Part shown: one piece after another, positions 50,878 through 58,648 of the stretch
Position numbering within the stretch: the stretch's first letter is position 1
How the letters are laid out: every line of letters starts with the position of its first letter
NCBI RefSeq assembly: GCF_022234545.1
Contig: NZ_JAIEUI010000015.1
Coordinates: forward strand, 62,001-126,000
DNA from: Paenibacillus piscarius
GTDB lineage: Bacteria > Bacillota > Bacilli > Paenibacillales > Paenibacillaceae
Length of the DNA: 64,000 nt
Direction of reading: 5' to 3'
The notes under the pieces: generated by a model
What the model was told of the DNA's origin: nothing
Seen by the model: the letters and a program-made list of their open reading frames with translations, nothing else
Database searches by the model: none
Program-made: the position numbers and the translations under genes

Positions 50878-51669
50878 CTAAGGACTCTTCCCCACAAGGC
50901 CAAGCAGATTGTGCATGGACTCGAACATAATGTCGAAGAGGTTACGGAACAGCGCAGCCATCCCCGGCATCAGAATCAGCAGCAGCGCCAGGCCTATAAT
51001 GATTTTGAGCGGAACGCCGATAACAAACACATTGTATTGCGGAGCCGTTCTCGCCAGGAAGGCAAGGCCGACATCTGTCAGGAACAGGGCGGCCACCAGC
51101 GGCGCCGACATCTGGAAGGCCAGCATGAAGGACTGCGCAAAGGTCCGGACCAGAAACTCTGACAGGCTGCCGTCGATCATTTTGAGGAACAGATTATTGT
51201 CCAGCGGCACCCATTTGTAACTGTACACAATCGCATCCAGCAGATAGTGATGACCGTTCATGCTCAGGAACAGCAGCAGGGCAATCATATATTTGAAGTT
51301 GCCGATAATGGGCGCAGATGCTCCGGTCATCGGGTCGATGACATTGGCAATCCCGAACCCGATCTGAATATCGATGAACGAGCCGGCCGTCTGAATCGTC
51401 ATGAACATCAGGTAGGCGACAAACCCGAGCAGCAGCCCGATCAGAACCTCCCGCATAACAAGGAGCACATAACCGAGGTCCTGCGGAACCGTAACATTCA
51501 TGCTGCCAGAGCTGAAGATCACCATGGATACAAAAAAAGACAAGCCAATTTTGAATGTTGTCGGCACGCTTTGCGATGAAAAGACAGGAACGACAACAAA
51601 AAAGGCGGTAATTCGACAAAAAATCAGCAAAAAAACAGGAAAACTTTGCACCAGGGTCTCTATATTCAT
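50878..51669 (-). CDS. fliR: Flagellar export protein FliR
   Basis: A 263-residue membrane protein of the export gate. Six hydrophobic segments, with LVQSFPVFLLIFCRITAFF at the N terminus and GLLLGFVAYLMFMTIQTAG in the middle. It forms the helical FliPQR complex. The ATG at 51669 is 4 nt after the fliQ stop. Confidence 0.97.
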   Translation of the reverse strand: MNIETLVQSFPVFLLIFCRITAFFVVVPVFSSQSVPTTFKIGLSFFVSMVIFSSGSMNVTVPQDLGYVLLVMREVLIGLLLGFVAYLMFMTIQTAGSFIDIQIGFGIANVIDPMTGASAPIIGNFKYMIALLLFLSMNGHHYLLDAIVYSYKWVPLDNNLFLKMIDGSLSEFLVRTFAQSFMLAFQMSAPLVAALFLTDVGLAFLARTAPQYNVFVIGVPLKIIIGLALLLILMPGMAALFRNLFDIMFESMHNLLGLVGKSP

Positions 51670-51673
51670 CCGC

Positions 51674-51943
51674 TCAACCGATATACATATAGAGGTTGCC
51701 CAGGATTTGGCTGGTGAAATCGACCAGCTTCGTTATGATCCAAGGACCAAACAGCAGCAGGGCGAGCAGCACGGCCACGATTTTGGGCACAAACGCCAGG
51801 GTCTGCTCCTGAATCTGGGTAGTGGCTTGAAAAATACTGACAATCAGTCCTACCACCAGACCAAGGATCAGCATGGGGGCGCTGGTTTCCAGCACTAAAT
51901 ACACGGCTTGACCCGCCAGGCCGATAATAAAATCCGGATTCAT
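51674..51943 (-). CDS. fliQ: Flagellar export protein FliQ
   Basis: An 89-residue two-helix membrane hairpin, normal length. Features: FIIGLAGQAVYLVLETSAPM and SIFQATTQIQEQTLAFVPKI. Between fliP and fliR. Confidence 0.97.
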   Translation of the reverse strand: MNPDFIIGLAGQAVYLVLETSAPMLILGLVVGLIVSIFQATTQIQEQTLAFVPKIVAVLLALLLFGPWIITKLVDFTSQILGNLYMYIG

Positions 51944-51965
51944 CCCGTATGCCTCCTCTTAAAGA

Positions 51966-52730
51966 TCAGGTGTTAAAACTCATAAGCAGCGATTTGACCA
52001 CCAGATACCACCCGTCCACCAGCACGAATAGCATAATTTTGAAAGGCAGCGATATCATAACCGGCGGCAGCATCATCATCCCCATCGCCATCAGGGTGCT
52101 GGACACCACAATATCGATAATCAGAAAAGGAATAAAGATCATAAAGCCCATGGTAAAAGCCTTCTTCATCTCTCCGATTGCAAATGCCGGCACCATGACG
52201 GTTAACGGAATATCATTATAGCTGGCCGGCTTGACGGAAGCCTTGCTGCCGGTATAATTCATGAACAGCAGGAGGTCCTTGGTGCTGGTCTGCTTGAACA
52301 TGAATTCTTTGATCGGCTCCTGCGCCTTATTCAGCGCCTCGCTCTGGGTCAGTGTGCCCTTCATATAGGGCTGTAAGGCCGTTTCGTTCACCGTAGCCAG
52401 TGTCGGAGACATAATGAACAGGGTCAGGAACAACGCCAGTCCCACCAGCACCTGGTTCGGAGGCATCTGCTGGGTGCCGAGTGAAGTTCTGACGAACCCC
52501 AGCACGATCACAATCCGCGTGAAGCTGGTCATCAGGACCAGGAACGCCGGAGCGATGCTCAGAACCGTTACCAGCAGCAGAATCGAAATGGAGCTTGTCC
52601 CTCCGCCTGAACCGCCGTTGCCTCCGACCTCAATATTAATATTCGGGATCGGATCAGCATGGACCGGATGCAGCAGCAGGACACTGAAAACGCCAAGCAG
52701 CAGTATAGAAAGAATCAGCTTTTTTTTCAT
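51966..52730 (-). CDS. fliP: Flagellar export protein FliP
   Basis: A 254-residue export-gate subunit, made with a cleavable signal peptide (KKKLILSILLLGVFSVLLL, cut after VHA). After a short Gly-rich stretch, VTVLSIAPAFLVLMTSFTRI and VLVGLALFLTLFIMSPTL are typical; four TM segments. Its ATG overlaps the fliO stop (ATGA). Confidence 0.97.
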   Translation of the reverse strand: MKKKLILSILLLGVFSVLLLHPVHADPIPNINIEVGGNGGSGGGTSSISILLLVTVLSIAPAFLVLMTSFTRIVIVLGFVRTSLGTQQMPPNQVLVGLALFLTLFIMSPTLATVNETALQPYMKGTLTQSEALNKAQEPIKEFMFKQTSTKDLLLFMNYTGSKASVKPASYNDIPLTVMVPAFAIGEMKKAFTMGFMIFIPFLIIDIVVSSTLMAMGMMMLPPVMISLPFKIMLFVLVDGWYLVVKSLLMSFNT

Positions 52731-53254
52731 AAATCCCCCGGCTTCTTCAGATCCTCATCCCTAAGCAGCTCCTCAAGCCTCTCTTTACGCTCCGGGGCCT
52801 CTGCCAGCTTGGATTGCAGGGTCTCATAAAAGGACGAGGTCTCACTTAGCTCAATCTCCTCGGATACGGCTTCACCGCGCAGCTTCGTTCTGATCTTGGC
52901 GATCAGCGGTGCCAAGAAGTTCTCGGTTCCTGAGGACTGGTCTTCAAAAGCGGAGATGATCAGCGCCACCTCTGCCGGATCGGTAATCTTGTCCATCATA
53001 GAGATATTCTCGCCTACACCTATAAGATACAGGCTGCCGCCCAGTTCGATGACCTGAATTGACTTATTCGGGCCAAGACCGAGCGCTCCCAGCGTACGGA
53101 TGGAACGGCCGCTCATCAGAATCTGATTGCGGCGTCCCAGGAAACGGATCAGCAGCACGATAAGAACAACAATGATTGCAAGAACAAATATAACCTTGAG
53201 CAGACTCAGCAGGGAGCTGCCACCGTCTCCGAACGTTCCGGAATTGGCTAACAT
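52727..53254 (-). CDS. fliO: Flagellar biosynthesis protein FliO (FliZ type)
   Basis: A 175-residue single-pass membrane protein; one TM at about 16-41 (LLKVIFVLAIIVVLIVLLI), then a small beta domain (RSIRTLGALGLGPNKSIQVI and ELGGSLYLIGVGENISMMDK) and a charged C terminus. FliO helps FliP assemble. B. subtilis calls this gene fliZ (219 residues, with a signal sequence); this version is shorter and starts directly near the TM. Confidence 0.93.
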   Translation of the reverse strand: MLANSGTFGDGGSSLLSLLKVIFVLAIIVVLIVLLIRFLGRRNQILMSGRSIRTLGALGLGPNKSIQVIELGGSLYLIGVGENISMMDKITDPAEVALIISAFEDQSSGTENFLAPLIAKIRTKLRGEAVSEEIELSETSSFYETLQSKLAEAPERKERLEELLRDEDLKKPGDL

Positions 53255-53263
53255 ACCTTATTC

Positions 53264-53629
53264 CTATACACCCAGTGTTTTATTGATGGCTTCAATGACC
53301 CGGTCCGCCTGGAACGGCTTCACGATGAAGTCCTTGGCGCCCGCTTGAATTGCATCAATAACCATAGCCTGCTGACCCATGGCTGAACACATGATGACTT
53401 TGGCATTGGCATCCACTTTTTTGATCTCTTTCAGGGCGGCGATTCCGTCCATTTCAGGCATGGTGATATCCATCGTGATCAGATCCGGACGCAGCTCCTT
53501 GAATTTCTCAATCGCCTGTGAACCGTCCTGGGCTTCCCCCACAACCTCAAACCCGTTCTTCGACAAAATGTCCCGGATCATCATTCTCATAAATGCTGCA
53601 TCGTCCACGATTAGAATTCGGTTAGCCAT
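53264..53629 (-). CDS. cheY: Chemotaxis response regulator CheY
   Basis: A 121-residue receiver that binds FliM/FliY when phosphorylated. I start it at ATG 53629 (MANRILIVDDAAFMRMM), 11 nt after GGAGG. Asp9/Asp10, phosphoacceptor Asp54 (LITMDITMPEMDG), and Lys in DFIVKPFQADRV are present. It lies between fliY and fliO as in B. subtilis. Confidence 0.98.
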   Translation of the reverse strand: MANRILIVDDAAFMRMMIRDILSKNGFEVVGEAQDGSQAIEKFKELRPDLITMDITMPEMDGIAALKEIKKVDANAKVIMCSAMGQQAMVIDAIQAGAKDFIVKPFQADRVIEAINKTLGV

Positions 53630-53655
53630 TTTTACAAAATCCTCCCTAAGTATGC

Positions 53656-54981
53656 TTATTGTAATTTCTGTATGCGGTCCCACTGGCTGACGATATCGGT
53701 AACGCGGACACCAAAGTTCTCGTCGATAACTACGACTTCCCCTTTGGCAATGAGCTTGTTGTTCACCAGGATGTCAACAGGCTCACCCGCCAGCTTGTCC
53801 AGTTCAATAATCGAACCTTGCGACATTTCCAGAATATCTTTGATCTGCTTCTGGGTCCTTCCTAATTCTACGGTTACCTTTAGGGGTATGTCCATCAATA
53901 AATTTAAATTATTTTCGTCGATATTGCCGAACGCTCCGGCGTTCAGATTCGCGAACTGGACAGGCTGCACATTCACGTTGCGGCCCGGTGCCGGATTCTG
54001 CGGCGGAGCCTGCTGATACGGTGTCCCCTGCGGAGGCATACCGTAAGGCGGAACCCCCTGCATTCCATACGCCGGCATCCCTTGCGGAGGATAATAATAT
54101 CCGCCTTCCGGCATTCCCGGGTATGGCGGCATTCCCTGTCCCTGCGGCGGATACTGCGGCGGGTATCCAGGCGCTTCCGGCGCCGGCATCTGCTGCTGTG
54201 CCGTAGGCGGCGCTGCAGGCGGTTCCGGTGCTGCTGCCGGAGGCGGAGTCTGCGCCGGCGTCTCCACGGCGGCGGCTGCTGCTTCCTGTTCCGGCTGACC
54301 GACATCACCCAGCAGCATCGTCACCATATCCTTGGCGAACTGTACCGGCAGCAACTGCATGATGGTAGAATCGATCAGGTCACCGATTTTCAGGCGGAAG
54401 GAAATCTGGATCAGGGTTTCATCATCCGGCAGGCTGCCGACCCCTTCACCGCTGGACATGTTGAGAATATCTATACCGGGCGGGGAGATGTTCACGAACC
54501 GGTTGAAGATGGTTGACATCGAGGTTGCGGATGAGCCCATCATCTGATTCATTGCTTCCTGCACGGCGCTGATATGGATCTCATTCAGCTCCTCATCCTT
54601 AGGCTGTCCTTCCCCGCCCAGCATCAGGTCGGCAATGACCTGCGCATCCCTGATCTTGATGACCAGGGAATTGATTCCCTGAAAGCCGTCCACATACTGC
54701 ACATGAACCGCCACATGAGGTTTCGGGAAGGCCTCCTCGAACTCTCCGCGGGTAATGATCGATACCTTAGGTGTGGTGATATCCACTTTCTTGCCCAGGA
54801 GCGTGGAGAGTGCTGTCGCCGCGCTTCCGAAGGTGATATTGCCGATCTCTCCCAGCGCATCCTGCTCAAACGGCGTTAAGTAATCATCCACAGTCTTCGG
54901 TGAAGGAGCCAGGGTGCCTTCCGCAGACTGTCTTAGAAGGGCATCGATCTCCTCCTGGGACAAATAATCTTTACTCGTCAA
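53656..54981 (-). CDS. fliY: Flagellar switch/CheY-P phosphatase FliY
   Basis: A 441-residue C-ring protein. I start it at TTG 54981 (read MTSKDYLSQEEIDALLRQ), overlapping the end of fliM by 11 nt. An N-terminal CheY-P-binding motif (YLSQEEIDALL) is followed by two CheC-like phosphatase motifs (GEIGNITFGSAATALSTLL and EAMNQMMGSSATSMSTIF), then a roughly 115-residue Pro/Gln/Gly/Tyr-rich linker (about 235-350), and a C-terminal FliN/SpoA domain (LLMDIPLKVTVELGRTQKQ). B. subtilis FliY has 378 residues; the linker accounts for the excess. Confidence 0.96.
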   Translation of the reverse strand: MTSKDYLSQEEIDALLRQSAEGTLAPSPKTVDDYLTPFEQDALGEIGNITFGSAATALSTLLGKKVDITTPKVSIITRGEFEEAFPKPHVAVHVQYVDGFQGINSLVIKIRDAQVIADLMLGGEGQPKDEELNEIHISAVQEAMNQMMGSSATSMSTIFNRFVNISPPGIDILNMSSGEGVGSLPDDETLIQISFRLKIGDLIDSTIMQLLPVQFAKDMVTMLLGDVGQPEQEAAAAAVETPAQTPPPAAAPEPPAAPPTAQQQMPAPEAPGYPPQYPPQGQGMPPYPGMPEGGYYYPPQGMPAYGMQGVPPYGMPPQGTPYQQAPPQNPAPGRNVNVQPVQFANLNAGAFGNIDENNLNLLMDIPLKVTVELGRTQKQIKDILEMSQGSIIELDKLAGEPVDILVNNKLIAKGEVVVIDENFGVRVTDIVSQWDRIQKLQ

Positions 54982-55969
54982 ACTCTTCAACCCCTTCGCT
55001 GACAATCTCGTCTATTTGTACAGCCACACGTTCTTTGATCATCCCGGGACTTCCGATGAACTTCAGCTTGTCTCCTACCTTGATCGACAGACCGGAATCC
55101 ACCGTTTTGTTCAGGGAAATCACGTCGCCGACGCTGAGTCCAAGAAATTCAGCGATGGATAATCTGGATTCGCCCAGCTCGGCTACAATCGGAAGCTGGG
55201 CCCGGTGAACTCTCGCCCGGATCGCTTCAAGCTCCACCTCATCCCGCACCTTCTTCTCGGAGACAAACCACTGGTGTACGGACAATCTCGACATAATCGG
55301 CTCCAGTACAACGTGAGGAATACAGAGGTTGATCATCCCTGTTGTATCCCCTATCTTGGTGCTGAGGGAGATCAGCGCAATGGTCTCATTGGGCGATACA
55401 ATCTGCATGAACTGCGGATTTGTTTCCAGCGCTTCCATCCGCGGATGGATATCCAGCACCGTTTTCCAGGCCTCCTGCAGGCTCTCAAAGCACCGGCTGA
55501 AGATCCGCTCCATAATCGTTGTCTCAATCTCGGTCAGCGAATTAATCTTGGAGGGTGCTGTTCCGAAGCCGCCCAGCAGCCGGTCGAGCATGGCGAAGGC
55601 GATATTCGGGTGAACCTCCATGACCATCCGGCCCTCCAGCGGTTCGGCTTCGAAGATATTCAGAATCGTCATCTTCGGAATGGAGCGGATAAACTCATCA
55701 TAAGGGAGCTGCTCTACCTGAACGACATTGATCTGCACGAAGGTACGTAATTGGGCCGAAAAGTATGTCGTAAGATAGCGGGCAAAGTTATCATGGATCC
55801 GCGTAAGACTGCGGATATGATCCTTGGAGAAGCGCACAGCCCGTTTGAAATCGTAAGAGCGGATCTTTTTCTGGGTTTCTTCCTTTTTAAGTTCGTCGGC
55901 ATCCATCTCTCCGGATGACAATGCAGCAAGCAGCGCATCAATTTCGTTTTGTGATAGTACATCAACCAA
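54971..55969 (-). CDS. fliM: Flagellar motor switch protein FliM
   Basis: A 332-residue C-ring protein. I start it at TTG 55969 (read MVDVLSQNEIDALLAAL), 8 nt after GGGGGG, which gives exactly the length of B. subtilis FliM; an upstream GTG abuts the site. The CheY-P-binding N terminus LSQNEIDALL, the middle domain (SLTRIHDNFARYLTTYFSAQ and LDRLLGGFGTAP) and the C-terminal SpoA domain (LSIAEFLGLSVGDVISLNK) are present. Confidence 0.98.
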   Translation of the reverse strand: MVDVLSQNEIDALLAALSSGEMDADELKKEETQKKIRSYDFKRAVRFSKDHIRSLTRIHDNFARYLTTYFSAQLRTFVQINVVQVEQLPYDEFIRSIPKMTILNIFEAEPLEGRMVMEVHPNIAFAMLDRLLGGFGTAPSKINSLTEIETTIMERIFSRCFESLQEAWKTVLDIHPRMEALETNPQFMQIVSPNETIALISLSTKIGDTTGMINLCIPHVVLEPIMSRLSVHQWFVSEKKVRDEVELEAIRARVHRAQLPIVAELGESRLSIAEFLGLSVGDVISLNKTVDSGLSIKVGDKLKFIGSPGMIKERVAVQIDEIVSEGVEEFDE

Positions 55970-56007
55970 TTCAATCACCCCCCATCAAAGAATGAACCCG
56001 CCTGCAG

Positions 56008-56475
56008 CTACATCGGTGCCAGTATAAACTTAGTGAATTCAATCTGGGTAATCGAACCTTTAGTCAAGTTCTTATTGATAATGTTCGCCAGCTTGCTGTT
56101 GAATTGATCCATGCCGTTTGCCCCTCTCAACTCCTCGGGCTTTGCATCGGCAACCGCCTTGATAATCAGCGGTGTAATCTTGATTGATTTTATCTTTTCG
56201 AATTCTTCCTTGGACTTCGCCGAATCTAATTGAATCGCGATGTCAACTGACAGGATGTAATCGGGATCGGCAAGGTTGGTTTTGATGTCTTTGATTTCGG
56301 CCGTCAATTCGACGATTTCATCCGCAGACAACTTCTTAGTCTCCACGTTCTGTACAGCCTGGTTTGCATCATTTGCATCACTTGGGAAAAACCTGTCCAT
56401 CAGCAGGAATGCGGCGACTACGATAAGCGTAATGGCCAGCAGTATCGTAATGAGCCACGGCAGCATCTTTTTCAT
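56008..56475 (-). CDS. fliL: Flagellar basal body-associated protein FliL
   Basis: A 155-residue protein with one N-terminal TM (about 6-27) and an extracytoplasmic stomatin-like domain ending FTKFILAPM. FliL surrounds the stator and affects torque. Its ATG overlaps the flbD stop (ATGA). Confidence 0.95.
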   Translation of the reverse strand: MKKMLPWLITILLAITLIVVAAFLLMDRFFPSDANDANQAVQNVETKKLSADEIVELTAEIKDIKTNLADPDYILSVDIAIQLDSAKSKEEFEKIKSIKITPLIIKAVADAKPEELRGANGMDQFNSKLANIINKNLTKGSITQIEFTKFILAPM

Positions 56476-56696
56476 GAAAGCTCCTCCATCGACTGGACTT
56501 TAATGGTGGCAGCATGTGTGCCTATGTCCCTGTTATATTCCTTGATCATGTTAATGACTTCATCGGCCTTCTCACGCACAATCAGCCTTTTGCCCGTTAC
56601 GAGTGTAATGTACGTGTCCGGTGACTCCTCCACCATTTCAACTAACAGGGCATTCAGCCACATGGCTGCCCCGTTCAATCTTGTTACCGAAATCAT
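56472..56696 (-). CDS. swrD: FlbD/SwrD family protein
   Basis: A 74-residue small protein of the FlbD family (YlzI/SwrD of B. subtilis). Features: MISVTRLNGAAMWLNALLVE and TYITLVTGKRLIVREKADEV. In B. subtilis SwrD supports motor torque and swarming. It lies between flgE and fliL, after a strong terminator-like hairpin. Confidence 0.92.
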   Translation of the reverse strand: MISVTRLNGAAMWLNALLVEMVEESPDTYITLVTGKRLIVREKADEVINMIKEYNRDIGTHAATIKVQSMEELS

Positions 56697-56710
56697 AACA
56701 GGCCTCCTAA

Positions 56711-56738
56711 CAAAAAATAGGGGGAGGATTCCTCCCCC
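56711..56738 (-). terminator. Perfect terminator-like hairpin between flgE and swrD, inside the operon
   Basis: Minus-strand GGGGGAGG-AAT-CCTCCCCC followed by TATTTTTTG. It lies 72 nt after the flgE stop and would cut or reduce transcription of the downstream fla/che genes. I see no convincing promoter in the 14 nt between it and swrD. Confidence 0.82.
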
Positions 56739-56809
56739 ACGACTGTTCTGACAACCCTGCTGAGCGGCAGAGTGTCTTGATCAAGCTAGTATTAAGCTAA
56801 AGGAAGAGC

Positions 56810-57628
56810 TTAACGCTTCAGGTTAACCACTTCCTGCAGCACTTCGTCAGAGGTGGTTATGATCCGCGAGTTCGCCTGGAAGCCGCGCTGGGTCACAATC
56901 ATCTCCGTGAATTCGCCGGTCAGGTCAACGTTGGACATCTCCAGCTGGCCGGGAACGATGGTGCCGGTTCCTACCTCAGTGTTGCTGGCCGTGGTCGGCT
57001 CCAGTGCACCCTCGGCATTGGCATTCAATGTCATCCGGTACAAGTTGCCGCCGATCTTCTCCAGACCCGACGGATTGCTCACCTTGCCGATACCAATCTG
57101 CACACCGTTCTGGGTGGTGCCGTCAGCCATACTCTGTATGATCGTACCGTTGCTGGAGATCGAGAACGCCGTTACATCCTCTCCCAACTGAATGGGTTCA
57201 CCGCCGGAATCTACGACGTGCAGCCCATCGGACGTAATCAGATTACGGCCCGCATCGACATGGAAATCCCCGGCGCGGGTCAGGAAGGGAACATCCTGGT
57301 CCTCCGAGAGCTTCACCAGGAAGAATCCGTCTCCTTCAATCCGCAGGTCGGTAGGATTATTGGTCGTCATCGCACTGCCGCCCGTATGCATGGTATCGAT
57401 AGAGCCGATGGATACCCCGAGGCCGATCTGCTTCGCATTCACCCCGCCCTGGCCCCCATCCACCGGTGCCGTAACCCCGGATACGGTCTGGCTCATGATA
57501 TCCTTGAACATCACGCGGCCTGATTTGAAGCCGATGGTATTGACATTGGCGATATTGTTGCCGATAACATCAAGCTTCGTCTGGAAGCCGCGCATACCTG
57601 AAACCCCTGAATACATCGATCTTAACAT
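56810..57628 (-). CDS. flgE: Flagellar hook protein (FlgE; FlgE/FlgG family)
   Basis: A 272-residue hook/rod protein, close to B. subtilis FlgE (264). N-terminal rod motif LRSMYSGVSGMRGFQTKLDV then IGNNIANVNTIGFKSGRVMF; central domain D1 with LRIEGDGFFLVK; C-terminal NVDLTGEFTEMIVTQRGFQA. Sequence-based pipelines often call it FlgG; position after flgD points to the hook subunit. The ATG at 57628 is 10 nt after GGGAGG. Confidence 0.9.
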   Translation of the reverse strand: MLRSMYSGVSGMRGFQTKLDVIGNNIANVNTIGFKSGRVMFKDIMSQTVSGVTAPVDGGQGGVNAKQIGLGVSIGSIDTMHTGGSAMTTNNPTDLRIEGDGFFLVKLSEDQDVPFLTRAGDFHVDAGRNLITSDGLHVVDSGGEPIQLGEDVTAFSISSNGTIIQSMADGTTQNGVQIGIGKVSNPSGLEKIGGNLYRMTLNANAEGALEPTTASNTEVGTGTIVPGQLEMSNVDLTGEFTEMIVTQRGFQANSRIITTSDEVLQEVVNLKR

Positions 57629-57751
57629 TATTAATCGTCCTCCCGGATATAGAGTCTTCTGACTCTTGAGAATTGGAATGTTGAAGCTAAGAGCATGGCC
57701 GCGTCAGTCGGTCGGCGGCCACTGCCGGCTCTCCAGTTCGGACCAGCCGGT
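57629..57751 (-). other. Gap before flgE with two hairpins
   Basis: The gap holds AGAGTC-AGAA-GACTCT (57651-57666), 11 nt upstream of the flgE ribosome binding site, and CCGGCT...AGCCGG (57725-57750), with its left arm at the stop of the preceding gene. Neither has a U-tract. They may stabilise the abundant hook mRNA or affect flgE translation. Confidence 0.5.
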
Positions 57752-58135
57752 TCATGAGATAATTACTGCGCTGTCAATCTGCGTGAATACATTGTCTTTC
57801 ATAGATTGGCCGTCCATGGCCGTAACTACAGTCCGGTTGGCGACACTTACGATTAACGCCATGTCTTTCATGAGAATCAATGACTCTTTGCTGCCCTTGG
57901 CGGCTGCCTTATCTACAGCAGAGGAGATCTGATCCAGCTGGCGGCTGCCAAGCTCGATTCCCCGCTGCTCCAGACGTCTCGCTGCATGATTGCTGAATTT
58001 CAGCAGATTCTTCTGCAGCACACTCTCGAAGGAAGCCTCGGAGCCGGCCGGGTTCTTGACGGATGACGGACGCTGCAGGGCAGAAGGATGTACCGTTCCC
58101 GGGTACAGCTGCCCGATTGTTATCCGGTCACTCAT
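57752..58135 (-). CDS. Flagellar operon protein (TIGR02530 type)
   Basis: A 127-residue protein of the family often called flagellar operon protein. Typical core: KFSNHAARRLEQRGIELGSR, SAVDKAAAKGSKESLILMKD and LIVSVANRTVVTAMDG. Its ATG overlaps the flgD stop (ATGA). It lies between flgD and flgE, where a hook-assembly function is likely but unproven. Confidence 0.85.
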   Translation of the reverse strand: MSDRITIGQLYPGTVHPSALQRPSSVKNPAGSEASFESVLQKNLLKFSNHAARRLEQRGIELGSRQLDQISSAVDKAAAKGSKESLILMKDMALIVSVANRTVVTAMDGQSMKDNVFTQIDSAVIIS

Positions 58136-58614
58136 GCCGTTTCCCCGCTCTCCCCGCCGTCCGTTGAAGAGTCACTGCCTGCTTCTGCTTCACTAACGGC
58201 ATTCTGGATTTGCGTGACATCCGTTAAGGCAATGCGCTCATTGCTTACAACCGCGTATTGGACACCGCTGCTGACAACAATGGATTCTACATTGCCGGAT
58301 TTCGGCAATTTTGTCTCGGTATCCGTCCAGGTAATCTGCTTGCCGATCAGCCCGGAGACCGAGCCCAGCGACTGATTCATCGCCGTAAGCTGGGTTGAAA
58401 TATTCATAAGCTGCTCAACCGATGAGAACTGGGCCATCTGGGCGATGAATTCCTTGTCCTCCATCGGCTGCGTCGGGTCCTGATTCTGCAGCTGGGTCAT
58501 TAGAATCTTCAGGAACTGATCCTTGCCCAGTGTAGAACTCCCGGTGGTCTTAGGCTTATTGTCGACTACATAATTCCATTGATCACTCGTTGAAACGGGG
58601 GGTGTTGTTGCCAT
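58132..58614 (-). CDS. flgD: Hook capping protein FlgD
   Basis: A 160-residue hook scaffold. The N-terminal motif TLGKDQFLKILMTQLQNQDP then MEDKEFIAQMAQFSSVEQLM is diagnostic. It lacks a long C-terminal domain, like B. subtilis FlgD (140). The Ser/Asp/Glu-rich tail overlaps the next gene. Confidence 0.95.
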   Translation of the reverse strand: MATTPPVSTSDQWNYVVDNKPKTTGSSTLGKDQFLKILMTQLQNQDPTQPMEDKEFIAQMAQFSSVEQLMNISTQLTAMNQSLGSVSGLIGKQITWTDTETKLPKSGNVESIVVSSGVQYAVVSNERIALTDVTQIQNAVSEAEAGSDSSTDGGESGETA

Positions 58615-58648
58615 GCTATCTCACCTCTCTTGTCTGTTCACTTATTCA

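Noticed and set aside
56810..57628. FlgG (distal rod) identity for the hook gene
   Set aside because: Family similarity allows it, but length and position between flgD and swrD match Bacillus FlgE. The FlgG name is kept only as an alternative.
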